Origin: Himantopus leucocephalus
Taxonomy: Eukaryota > Chordata > Aves > Charadriiformes > Recurvirostridae
NCBI GenBank assembly: GCA_003993805.1
Contig: RSEF01000002.1
Location: forward strand, 89,596,092 to 89,660,091
Length of the DNA stretch: 64,000 nt
Direction of reading: 5' to 3'
Shown: positions 52,746 through 61,290 of the stretch, piece after piece
Position numbering within the stretch: position 1 is the first letter of the stretch
Layout of the letters: every line of letters starts with the position of its first letter
Position numbers and translations under genes: made by a program
Notes under the pieces: model-generated
Seen by the model: the letters and a program-made list of their open reading frames with translations, nothing else
The model's database searches: none
Told to the model about the DNA's origin: nothing

Positions 52746-53248
52746 CGAATTGCTAAATGCATAAATATGCAATTAGAATATCTGTACTTGCATTATAGAA
52801 AATAAAAGTTGCAAGCATGTGACCTCACGTGAACCATAAAGCTCAAAGTTGAGCTTTAAGCAGGTCATTTCATATGTTTGCTATAAGTATTCTTTTAGTC
52901 TTTTTTAAAAAAATTGCCTACAGAACGGACGGAATATAAATGGTTAAGTGGAATTCAGCACTATATACAGCTAGAAGATGAATTTTTCCATTCAAGNCGA
53001 ATTGCTAAATGCATAAATATGCAATTAGAATATCTGTACTTGCATTATAGAAAATAAAAGTTGCAAGCATGTGACCTCACGTGAACCATAAAGCTCAAAG
53101 TTGAGCTTTAAGCAGGTCATTTCATATGTTTGCTATAAGTATTCTTTTAGTCTTTTTAAAAAAAATTGCCTACAGAACGGACTGAATATAAATGGTGAAG
53201 TGGAATTCAGCACTGTATACAGCTAGAAGATGAATTTTTCCATTCAAA
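52746..53248. repeat. About 250-bp duplicated flank around a single N (position 52997)
   Basis: Positions 52746-52996 and 52998-53248 are nearly identical, starting CGAATTGCTAAATGCATAAA and ending TTTTTCCATTCAA. Differences are few (for example GGACGG/GGACTG, GTTAAG/GTGAAG, CTATATAC/CTGTATAC). Confidence 0.95.
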
Positions 53249-53439
53249 CGGAGGATTTTTGAGTCAGATACATTTAAAATTACCTATGGCATGGTGTGGA
53301 CAAAGGTTTTAAAAAGCACAAAGTTTTCAGGTATAGGCATCTGATACCGTATCCACCATGGGCACTACTTTAGCCAAACAGGGAACCTCACAAAGTATTT
53401 CCATCCTCAACAGCACAGAAATATTATCATCTGGGAAGT

Positions 53440-53713
53440 AGTATTGGTAAGGCTACATGATAACATTTAGATAAAATATGCAGTGAGTATTATCCATATG
53501 GTTTATGTGACAACACATCTTTTTCTAGTAACAGTAATTGCTATTAGACAGCACAAAATATAACTGCTGGAGAAGNCAGTATTAGTAAGGCTACATGATA
53601 ACATTTAGATAAAATATGCAGTGAGTATTATCCATATGGTTTATGTTACAACACATCTTTTTCTAGTAACAGTAATTGCTATTAGGCAGCATAAAATATA
53701 ACTGCTGGAGAGA
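53440..53713. repeat. About 135-bp duplicated flank around a single N (position 53576)
   Basis: AGTATTGGTAAGGCTACATG at 53440 and AGTATTAGTAAGGCTACATG at 53578 start two near-identical copies that both end AACTGCTGGAGA. Substitutions include GTGACA/GTTACA and TTAGACAG/TTAGGCAG. Confidence 0.95.
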
Positions 53714-53718
53714 TGTTA

Positions 53719-54079
53719 TTTGCATAACATTCAGGGATGGTTTCAAAAAAGTTAGGATTTTCAGAGTATTTACAATAGCTAATAGCGCAGTAAGCCACTG
53801 GTTAATGGAAGTGTTCACATAAAACCTGTGCAGATGCCACTAACTCTTTGGCATTCCGCATCTCCTGCCCTGTGCAGCAATATGAATGACTGCAAGGANT
53901 TTGCATAACATTCAGGGATGGTTTCAAAAAAGTTAGGATTTTCCGAGTATTTACAATAGCTAACAGCACAGTAAGCCACTGGTTAACGGAAGTGTTCACA
54001 TAAAACCCGTGCAGATGCCACTAACTCTTTGGCATTCCGTATCTCCTGCCCTGTGCGGCAATATGAATGACTGCAAGGG
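53719..54079. repeat. About 180-bp duplicated flank around a single N (position 53899)
   Basis: TTTGCATAACATTCAGGGAT at 53719 and again at 53900 begin two near-identical copies that both end ATGACTGCAAGGA. A handful of substitutions separates them, at the level expected between two alleles. Confidence 0.95.
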
Positions 54080-55139
54080 ATAAGCAGGAAATGGAATATC
54101 ATCTAACAAGCAGAAATGGATATTTTTTTTTTTAATATATCGGAATAGTAACACTTTCACTGTCTTGATCGTATCTAACCAGCTGAATAAAAACCGCACA
54201 ATATAACCTGCCTGGCAAATGCTCTTGAAAGCCTCACCGGAAACTAATTATCACTGCTGGGCTCTATTTAAGAAAAATAATCTGAAGAAAAATAAATTAA
54301 AATCATTACAAAAGAATTAAGGGTCAAGTGAGGAAGACAATTCCATCAGAAGAAATATCTGGCTGCACAGATATTTCTGTTGGGCAAGGAAGAGAAAAAT
54401 CCTTCTGTCCCATGAGCCTGCCCAAGAGCAGGACAGGACTGAAGCTGACATGTAACAGTGGGTGCAGCTGGCAGGAACAATAAAAAATAGACCTTGTTAA
54501 AAAAAACCAAGCAAACAAACAAACAAAATGCCATGACGTGATTTCACCGTGTTCCTGAGTATAATCTAAGCAGTAGCAGGGCTTCGGAGACCTGCTGTCT
54601 GGAACGTGCCCAAGGGCACAGGAGGTACTACCATGTCTTACGCTGGCCAGATGTCTGGTATGACTGGCACAGGCTGAGCGGGGGAAGCATTTTAACTAAC
54701 CACCTCACAGTGGTTTGAAGAGATGGTGGCAGCAGCTACTGTGCCGATCATCAGCCAAACAGCTACGCTTGCCAGGACAGGACAAAGGACGTCACAGGAG
54801 TAGAAATGGCTCATGCTTTCACTGAACTCCTGTTTAGCCATACACACACGTGCACTCATTTGTGAAACTGGGGCAGGGATGACCAGGCATAAGGCCTCTG
54901 CTACAAAATTTGTGTGTGGCCCCACATGTAGAAGAATATACGTGTTCCCACATGTGGCCTCATCTTCGGTTAGACTGCATGCACTAAATACCAGGTGGTA
55001 AAACATTTAAAAAAACCCCAAACCACTAAGTTTTGGAAAATATAGGCTTGGGGCTTATTTAAAAATACATTTAAAAGTGCTTGCTTTCAGGGATGAAATT
55101 TGAGGGTAAGAATGTTCCCTGTTATAAACACATACGCCA
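54080..55139. other. Gene desert: no gene seen
   Basis: Unique DNA leading into the GC-rich block. The 104-codon minus-strand frame at 54692-55006 has no recognisable domain. Confidence 0.55.
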
Positions 55140-55640
55140 GTCCATATCAGGCCCTCAGCTGAAGTGGGAGTGATCCCAGGTCCCATCAGCAGCAGATCCT
55201 CTCTCTCGCTGACCAGGCTAATGGTCGTTAGTGGAAAACATATACATACATACATGCAACGTGGGTCCCATCAACACTGACTGACACATACACTGTGGAT
55301 CCCATCAGTAGCTGGGCTTAGGCACACAGTCCACCCAGTGGTTGGCCCTGGACCCTGCTCTCCCCAGTTGCCACATGCGCAGAAGCACACGCACGTGCAA
55401 ATGGGCCTCAGCTGGTGCCCCAGATGCCAGGGTCTCTCCAGCAGTTGACCTCCTAGTCCCTCCAGGAGCCAACTCCTCCAGGTGTCTCACAAGACACCCA
55501 ACTTGCTGGCTAGTCTGGCTTGATGATCACTGACAACCCCACACGGACACAGCTACTCTCACGCACCCGTTGCTGGCACCTCCTACATACTGGTCCCAGC
55601 AGAGAATTTGTGTAGGGTGCAGAGGGACCTACCCCTTCCC
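55140..55640. repeat. GC-rich block with decayed internal repeats, possible old LTR
   Basis: The block is clearly more GC-rich than its surroundings. Related words recur: CAGGTCCCATCAGCAG, GTGGGTCCCATCAACA and GTGGATCCCATCAGTA, about 60-90 bases apart. This pattern, with CACGCACGTGC and CCACACGGACACAGC, is suggestive of avian LTR sequence, but no TG...CA borders or target-site duplication were found. Confidence 0.35.
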
Positions 55641-55766
55641 AAAAAGTCTGAGGCTTAGATTTTCCATCCCACTGTACAAAACTTACTCAAACTTCTCCTT
55701 AAAAAACACCTCTGCATTTTTCTGTGATATCAGACAGTATAATTATTGAGATAATGCATGAGAAAA

Positions 55767-56208
55767 TGTTGTGGTTTAGGCCAAATCAGCTACTGGGGAT
55801 GTGGGGGACNNNNNNNNNNNNNNNNNNNNNNNNNNNNNNNNNNNNNNNNNNNNNNNNNNNNNNNNNNNNNNNNNNNNNNNNNNNNNNNNNNNNNNNNNNN
55901 NNNNNNNNNGATGGAATCCCCTGTTGGTCAGGTTTGGGTCACCTGTCCTCTCTGCTCCTCCCCACAGGTGGGACTGGGACCCCTCAACACTTTTCCGCTT
56001 CCAACCCTGCAACGGGGCAAGTAACAAAGCTGGTTGGCCTTGGGTGTTACAGCAATAAGTATAAGCAGGAGCATCTCCACATACCATGCCTGGGCATCAG
56101 CTATAAACATTGCTCTTATCACTCTGAGCAAACGAACACTGTCTGCACAATATGCTGTTAATTTCAGTAGTTAGAAGAGGCCCAGCTAAGAAGTAAAGTT
56201 ACTGAACA
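55767..56208 (-). mobile_element. Second avian ERV LTR, interrupted by a 100-N gap
   Basis: On the minus strand the element starts TGTTCAGTAACTT and ends GGCCTAAACCACAACA, the ending of a very common avian LTR family. The segment reading GGACAGGTGACCCAAACCTG (minus strand, about 55930-55949) is also characteristic of that family. The middle, which should hold the TATA box, R region and GC-rich part, is replaced by 100 N. No target-site duplication is visible next to these borders, so the upstream end may be off by some bases. No retroviral coding sequence is seen; the gap hides whether this is a solo LTR. Confidence 0.75.
55810..55909. other. Assembly gap of 100 N
   Basis: Exactly 100 N, the conventional placeholder for a gap of unknown size. 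It falls inside an LTR, as expected when reads from many similar copies could not be resolved. Open frames drawn across it are meaningless. Confidence 0.99.
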
Positions 56209-58902
56209 AAATTGGTCCTGTTTTAATCAATCCTTGAAACACACTAGTCATGTTCTGTGAATTTATCATTTCTCTCATCTGGCCTTGTCATTTTTCAGAA
56301 GAAACTTCTCAAGATGCTCAGTATCTTCAGAGGCTGCTAAAAAGACATATTCATCCCATTCCTCCCAATATTCTACATTTCCTGAAAAGTTGGGAGAGAG
56401 GCAGGAAAGAAAAGGAGAGAACATAGAGGTGCAAGAAACATGGAAATACTACTTCTGCTCCCAGGTGCAGTAAAGTCGGCTTGAATTTAGAAAGAGCAAA
56501 CTGAAAAAATTGGCATGAGTTTAGTAATTTGAAAACCTCTTTTGAAACTAGAGATTAAAAGAGAAAGTGTAACATCACCCACATTTCACAAATTCAGGTT
56601 AATACTCAAAATCTGATGGGAAAATCGGTCATAAGGAATCTTTCACCATTAATTCTTCTCTGGAACAACAGCCTTAATGCAACAACCAGTCCTTGTTACC
56701 AGCATAAAGACTCTTCGCCTCTCAAATAGAAGAAACAGCACACAACCTTCACTATTTCTTTTAACTGATAAAGGAATTCTTTAACCAATTGTGGAATTAA
56801 AAGGAAAAGCACATACATGATATTTCTCTAACGAAAGAAAACAAAAAGGTGTTAAAAAAATCCCCTGCTTTAGGAGATGCAATAAAATCCACCCCTCTAT
56901 GCTTTTCTGAAAGACACACTGAGGAGGAGTCATAAATCAGCAATATCCAATTATACAGAGGCACAATTTAATTAAGAAAAACATACAGTCCTTATTGCAA
57001 ACCTTCTCCATCTCCATGATTTCTCTCTCTCGGAAGTCCTTTCCTCCTTGCCTTTCCTGCCCGGTCAATGTCACCGAATGTGAACGCAAAAACACTTCAG
57101 GTAAGTACACAGGCTGGGGTTTGCTGGGGTCCTCGTAGTTTGTCTGAACGTTGGGCTTTGCACCATGCAGTTCTAAATTTAAGAGTAAGCTGCAACTATC
57201 TTCTGTTGTTCTAAGACATCATAATAAAGGCCATGTGCTTCCCTACGGACTTACCACTACATTACCAAATAATCCAAGTATTTTAGGTTTGTAGAGAATC
57301 GTTAACAGGGGAGGGGAAACGCATGGATACCAGTTGTAAATTAGACCCTCTGGCAAACGCAATACACGCAATCAGAAAAGGACACTCAACTCCCAGTAGC
57401 CCAAAAGGTGCCATGCCATTACCTGTAGTACTACTAAAACTGTCATCGCAGCTTCTGTATTGTCATACATAACTAAGCAAAAATGAATACCCATAAGAAA
57501 TCTGGGAAAAACTGCAAGTTGTAGTCAGAAGAACATTGTTTTCTCTGTAATTTCCAAGAACTTTCAAGGGGCACTGAAAATCATAAAACCTATTTGAGAA
57601 CACACGTGATATGATAAATGCTGTATTTCCAAACAAACTCCAGTTAACAGAAGGTAGTTAATGATTTATCTTTACTATTGCAATACTTGCAGCTTTTTCT
57701 TTTATTAATGATTTTGGAGAACATTTAAAGGTGATTGGCTGATGCAGAATGTTGATGAGCACCTTAGTCATTTCCATTAAAGTTTTAAATTGGAGTACTT
57801 TTCAAAAAAGAAGCACTTCTCTCTTTTTTATGTGCCAAAGATCAAAAAATGCACCGTTTGCAATTACTGTAAGCCATCTCTCCCTATGGAGCTTTTTTTG
57901 GAGGGATTACTTGACAGGGATTGATACAACTGTTCTGCTGAAGAATTTCTGCACAAAATTTCAGTTGATCACTTCCAAGGATATTTAAATAATCATTACA
58001 CAGGTTATATCAAAACCTTCATTCCAGGCACTTCACTAGAATGTTTCTTCTTTAAATACGTGATGTTATTCTAACTGATCATCATATTTTTCCCATTTTT
58101 TTTTCTTGATTTACCTACCAATTAACTAATAATCACTAGAAAACCACAAGACTTGGAATAAGGGACGTGGTTCTGATTATGCGTAAGGCAAAACAAACAA
58201 AAAAAATTCTCCCCAGGAAATAAACAAGGATTTGTCTAAAATATTCTCTCATACTTTGTGTTTATCTTGAAAGATCTAAGTACGACAAGGAACCAAGGAG
58301 ACAACATAGATGTTTAGAAATTAGAAAAAGCAGAGGGAAGGGAAGAGAAGAGGGACCTGAGGAGAAGCATGAATGACCTACGCTATTACTCTCCCACCTA
58401 TTTGCACACCAAATGGCCCCTGTTAGAAAGAAGACCACATACTATAACAATTTGCTTTCAACAACTTGATTTTTGCAGTGGATGGTCATATGTAAGGACA
58501 ACTGCTTTCAAAACACAGTATTTTACCATATCTTCAATTTTTTAATAAAAAATAGTAATCTGAGAAAGTATTTACAAAGCAATATTTCTACAGCAACCAA
58601 ATTCAACCCAACCAGTGAATTTGCTCGTAAATTAAACCACAAACATTTTAGAGACAGGAATGACAATGATTTCAAAAGAATTATGCAGGAAAATCTTATA
58701 AGAATTAGCATGGAGTGTAGCAAAACTTTTGAGATATGATGGAATGATGGAACAAAAAAGCTAGGTATTTAAAGAAAACTTCAGAGTTGAAATTCTACAG
58801 TAACCTTGCTCTCCAACGTTCTGAATATTCAGTCCTTTTGGCAGTTACTGTCATTGTGCAAGCTGAAAAAATACATATAGTCTCATGATCTAGGAAGTGT
58901 TC
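56209..58902. other. Intergenic DNA between the two LTRs
   Basis: AT-rich, repeat-poor DNA. The interval 57650-57800 carries several TTAAT/ATTAA homeodomain-type words and no repeat, and may be conserved noncoding DNA. No gene is seen. Confidence 0.5.
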
Positions 58903-59087
58903 TGTGGTGGGTGGACTCTGGCTGGATACCAGGTGCCCACCAAAGCCGCTCTATCACTCTCCCTCCTCAGATGGACAGGGGATGAAAAAACATAATGAAA
59001 GGCTCATGGGTTGAGATAAGGACAGGGAGATCAGTCATCAATTACTGTCATGGGTAAAACAGACTCAACTTGGAGAAATTAATTTAA

Positions 59088-59093
59088 TTTATT
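59088..59093 (-). terminator. AATAAA polyadenylation signal inside the solo LTR
   Basis: AATAAA on the minus strand sits in the expected R/U5 region of the LTR. Because the LTR is in the same orientation as MTRR, read-through MTRR transcripts could end here, about 770 bases past the stop codon. Confidence 0.45.
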
Positions 59094-59320
59094 ACCAATT
59101 AAAATCAGAGCAGGGTAATGAGAAAAATAACACCAGATCTTGGGACAGTCTGCCTCACCAAGGTCTTCACCATGGCCTGCAGGAGAATCTCTGCTCCGGT
59201 GCCTGGAGCACCTCCTCCCCCTCCTTGTTCACTGACCCTGGTGTCTGCAGAGTTGTTGCTCTCACATCTCACTCCTCTCTCCAGCTGCTGCTACCCCAGT
59301 TCCCTCCCCGCCCACCGCCC

Positions 59321-59330
59321 TTCTTAAAGA
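59321..59330 (-). promoter_or_regulatory. Core-promoter-like TTTAAG box of the solo LTR
   Basis: TCTTTAAGAA lies at the position where related avian LTRs carry a TATTTAAG box ahead of R. One or two substitutions from the usual form suggest reduced promoter strength. Any transcript would run in the same direction as MTRR and away from it. Confidence 0.4.
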
Positions 59331-59647
59331 TGTTATCCCAGAGGCACTACCACCGCCGCTGATGGGCTTGGGCTTGGCCAGTGCCGGGTCCATCTCAGAT
59401 CCATCATCGGGGAAGCTTCTAGCAGCTTCTCGCAGAAGCCACCTCTGTAGCCTCCCTGCTACCAAAGCCCTGCCATGCAAACCCAATACATGTTCAAATA
59501 CATCTTGCCAAGCGAGTAACATATTTGGTGACACACAAATTGTCTGTAACATCATATTTACTCCATAGCTTCCTTATGTATACATTATAGGAAAAAATAC
59601 ATGATGTAATGTAAACATACAATTATACTTGTACAAGTACAGAAGTT

Positions 59648-59653
59648 TTTATT
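59648..59653 (-). terminator. MTRR: Canonical AATAAA polyadenylation signal for MTRR
   Basis: AATAAA on the minus strand is the first canonical hexamer after the MTRR stop. The sequence past the expected cleavage site contains a T/G-bearing stretch (TGTATGTTT), which would suit a downstream element. An alternative signal within the LTR lies at 59088-59093. Confidence 0.55.
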
Positions 59654-59865
59654 TTCTATGTGAAACCAATCTTAAAATGAGAGAAACAAGGCACTGAGAC
59701 TGAAAAGGCAGCCTGGTTTGTTGTCATTTAAAAGGTTTCATATTCCTGTTTGAAAGGTCAGTAGAGAAAGGTAAGAGTTGTGTGACTACAGACAGCACTT
59801 CTGACAATAACTTCTAGTCAAAAGCATGTGTGAAACAGAATCTTTTGTGTTAAAAAGGCTAAATA
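59648..59865 (-). other. MTRR: MTRR 3' UTR up to the first polyadenylation signal
   Basis: The 3' UTR begins after the stop codon at 59866. The first AATAAA on the minus strand is at 59648-59653, about 215 bases downstream. The interval is AT-rich with no recognised repeat. The real cleavage site should lie 10-30 bases below 59648, but transcript data would be needed to show that this signal is used. Confidence 0.55.
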
Positions 59866-60010
59866 TTAGCTCCAAACGTCCTGCAAATATCGCTTTGCTT
59901 CTCGAAGCGTGGCCAGGATTTTCATTGCTTCCAATTTGTCAACTTCCATTTCCATGCTTATAATGTCCACTACAGCATCACTTACACCATCCGCCATGTG
60001 CTTCTTATCT
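59866..60010 (-). CDS. MTRR: MTRR last coding exon with stop codon
   Basis: After acceptor CCCCCAG/AGATAAG, the first base completes the glycine of VCGD. The exon then encodes 47 residues and a stop at 59866-59868. The sequence runs from [17 protein letters not shown] to YLQDVWS. It matches the human C-terminus (known ending: YLQDIWS), including the helix [13 protein letters not shown] and the penultimate tryptophan. In diflavin reductases this tryptophan stacks on the FAD isoalloxazine ring and must move for NADPH hydride transfer. The acceptor has an unusual polypyrimidine tract: on the minus strand it is mostly T with six C next to the AG. The exon has no frameshift or early stop, so the gene looks functional at this end. 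Confidence 0.95.
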
Positions 60011-60931
60011 CTGGGGGGAAAAAAAAAAACCAAAGGGTAGGGGGGAGGAAAATGCATAACAGTGTATTTTTCCTTTTACCAATCGTTTCAGAGCCAGGAA
60101 ATGAAGGAATTAAAAAAAAAAATCCCAAACACAAATACAGCTTGTATATTGTCTGGCAAGATTCTCACTGAGTTTTCATGTAGCTGGGCACTGACAGTAA
60201 CAAGGGTTTCCCTCAATTAAACATTAGAATAAGAAAAAAACCTTGGAACCCTAGTTGAGATGTCACAGAGTAATTGTTTTCTTTTAGGGAGAACTGGACC
60301 TGCTGAAGTATTTTTTATTATTATATCACCATATGGTTCTGATACCAAAAAAAAACAAACACAAAAACCTTGTTTTTAATACAAATAGTCGGCATTTATT
60401 CTTGCAGGAGAAAGTCTTGATGTTGGGCTCTACATTCAAACAGTTTGTCCATTTATCAACAAATTTCCTAAAAATCTCACACCTCCAGGTAAGTTAGCAT
60501 CCACAAATAAAACTTCCCACTTTAAAATACATTACTATCATGGAGCTTTAGCATTCTGGCCCATCCAAGCTTGGGACAGCAGCAGAGGACTGCTGCTATC
60601 CCACTGCTGTGCAGTTTATCATCACATGTATTCAAGTATCTCATTTTCTCAAGAGAAATCTATTAGCTTGAAACCTCTTATAGCTTAATTGAATACTAAA
60701 AAAGGAGAAGTAGTAATAAGTGACTCAAGCAAACAGTGGAACTGTGTGGTTACAAGCTCTACTTTCAAGACTATATTGGAAAAAATGGACACGGTGATGA
60801 ACTTCAAGCAATCCAGGAGGGCTATTTCAGCATCATGTTGGTCCTTTCAGACAGCAATATGTCTTTCTAAAGCCTCAAACTTCTGCTAACTCTGTGCTCT
60901 TTCCAAGACAGTCCATTTCCACTCTACTCAC
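60011..60931 (-). other. MTRR: MTRR intron, 921 bp, GT-AG
   Basis: The donor GTGAGT is at the 60931 side and the acceptor CCCCCCAG at the 60011 side, phase 2. The intron carries several A-rich runs on the plus strand (60017, 60110, 60350). A 66-codon open frame on the plus strand at 60689-60889 is antisense to the gene, has no recognisable features, and is taken as chance. Confidence 0.85.
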
Positions 60932-61111
60932 CCACATACATAGAAGTAACCTCTCTCTTTCAGCAGGACTCGGGCAACTTCCTTAGCATAAAGCCTAATG
61001 ACATCTTGCACATATTTAGGCGGGGCTACTTCTGTAGTTGTAGAGTCTCTTGAGAAACAAACCTTAAGATGAGTTAATGTGCCATTTTCAAGAAAACATC
61101 TGAGTTCATCT
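60932..61111 (-). CDS. MTRR: MTRR exon (second from last)
   Basis: This 180-bp exon contributes one base of a lysine codon, 59 full codons and two bases of a glycine codon. It reads from [21 protein letters not shown] to ERGYFYVC. The [11 protein letters not shown] part is the beta-strand region in diflavin reductases that precedes the variable insert, and KYVQDVIRL matches the helix KYVQD of human MTRR. The closing YFYVCG is the conserved (Y/H)xYVCGD motif that positions the nicotinamide-side catalytic elements. The acceptor is CTTTCAG/AGATGAA at 61111. The donor is TGTGG/GTGAGT at 60932, a near-perfect consensus. All flanking introns are phase 2. Confidence 0.95.
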
Positions 61112-61197
61112 CTGAAAGGCAATAAAAACTGTTAGCAATGACTCCGAGATAAGCATTCTCTCATGAATACAAAATTAATGTTAAATAGTGAACTTGC
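61112..61197 (-). other. MTRR: Short GC-AG intron in MTRR (86 bp)
   Basis: The intron starts with GCAAGTT and ends with TTGCCTTTCAG on the minus strand, both strong matches to the GC-AG class of U2 introns, whose donors usually compensate for the GC by fitting the rest of the consensus. It is a phase 2 intron. The reading frame through the flanking exons requires these borders. At 86 bp it is the shortest intron seen in the window. Confidence 0.85.
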
Positions 61198-61290
61198 TTG
61201 AACAAATAGTCTCGATCTTGATGCCGACAACCAAAAAACAGCCACGTCTCTCCAAATTCCCAGTCTGTACGTTCTTCTCTGAGCTTTTGC
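61198..61290 (-). CDS. MTRR: MTRR exon (third from last): NADPH 2'-phosphate side
   Basis: This 93-bp exon completes the split arginine codon and encodes 30 further residues, from QKLREERTDW to WLFFGCRHQDRDYLF, followed by two bases of a lysine codon. The FFGCR..DRDYLF stretch matches the conserved FxGCRxxxxDYL segment that diflavin reductases (cytochrome P450 reductase, nitric oxide synthases, MTRR) use to bind the NADPH phosphate. The acceptor is TTTAG/GCAAAAG at 61290. The downstream border fits only if the donor is AA/GCAAGT at 61198. Using the nearest GT instead (CAA/GTTCAC) puts the next exon out of frame and gives a stop within three codons. The GC donor restores YLFKDELR, which aligns without a gap to the human protein as I recall it. 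Confidence 0.93.

Larger units (their letters stand above)
58903..59490 (-). mobile_element. Solo LTR of an avian endogenous retrovirus, with 5-bp target-site duplication
   Basis: This 588-bp element begins TGTATTGGG and ends CCACCCACCACA on the minus strand, with the TG...CA ends expected of an LTR. The five bases TGTTC occur directly on both sides (58898-58902 and 59491-59495), a perfect target-site duplication of the size typical of ERVL-type elements. On the minus strand it carries an AT-rich core-promoter-like stretch (TCTTTAAGAA, 59321-59330) followed by AATAAA at 59088-59093, which sets the sense strand. I recognise it as a family common in bird genomes whose full-length LTRs have an internal array of CACGCTGGAGCAG-like units; that array is largely missing here. 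No internal retroviral genes are present, so it is a solo LTR left by recombination. Confidence 0.9.

Noticed and set aside
55724..56161. Open frames of up to 145 codons across the 100-N gap
   Set aside because: The frames exist only because N codons are read as X; the flanks are LTR sequence.
59262..59568. Open frames of 68-97 codons on both strands
   Set aside because: They lie inside the solo LTR and extend into its flank; GC-rich LTR DNA gives chance frames.
61172..61197. Extension of the MTRR exon through the frame to a downstream GT
   Set aside because: The extended frame adds residues absent from the family and shifts the next exon out of frame; the GC donor restores it.
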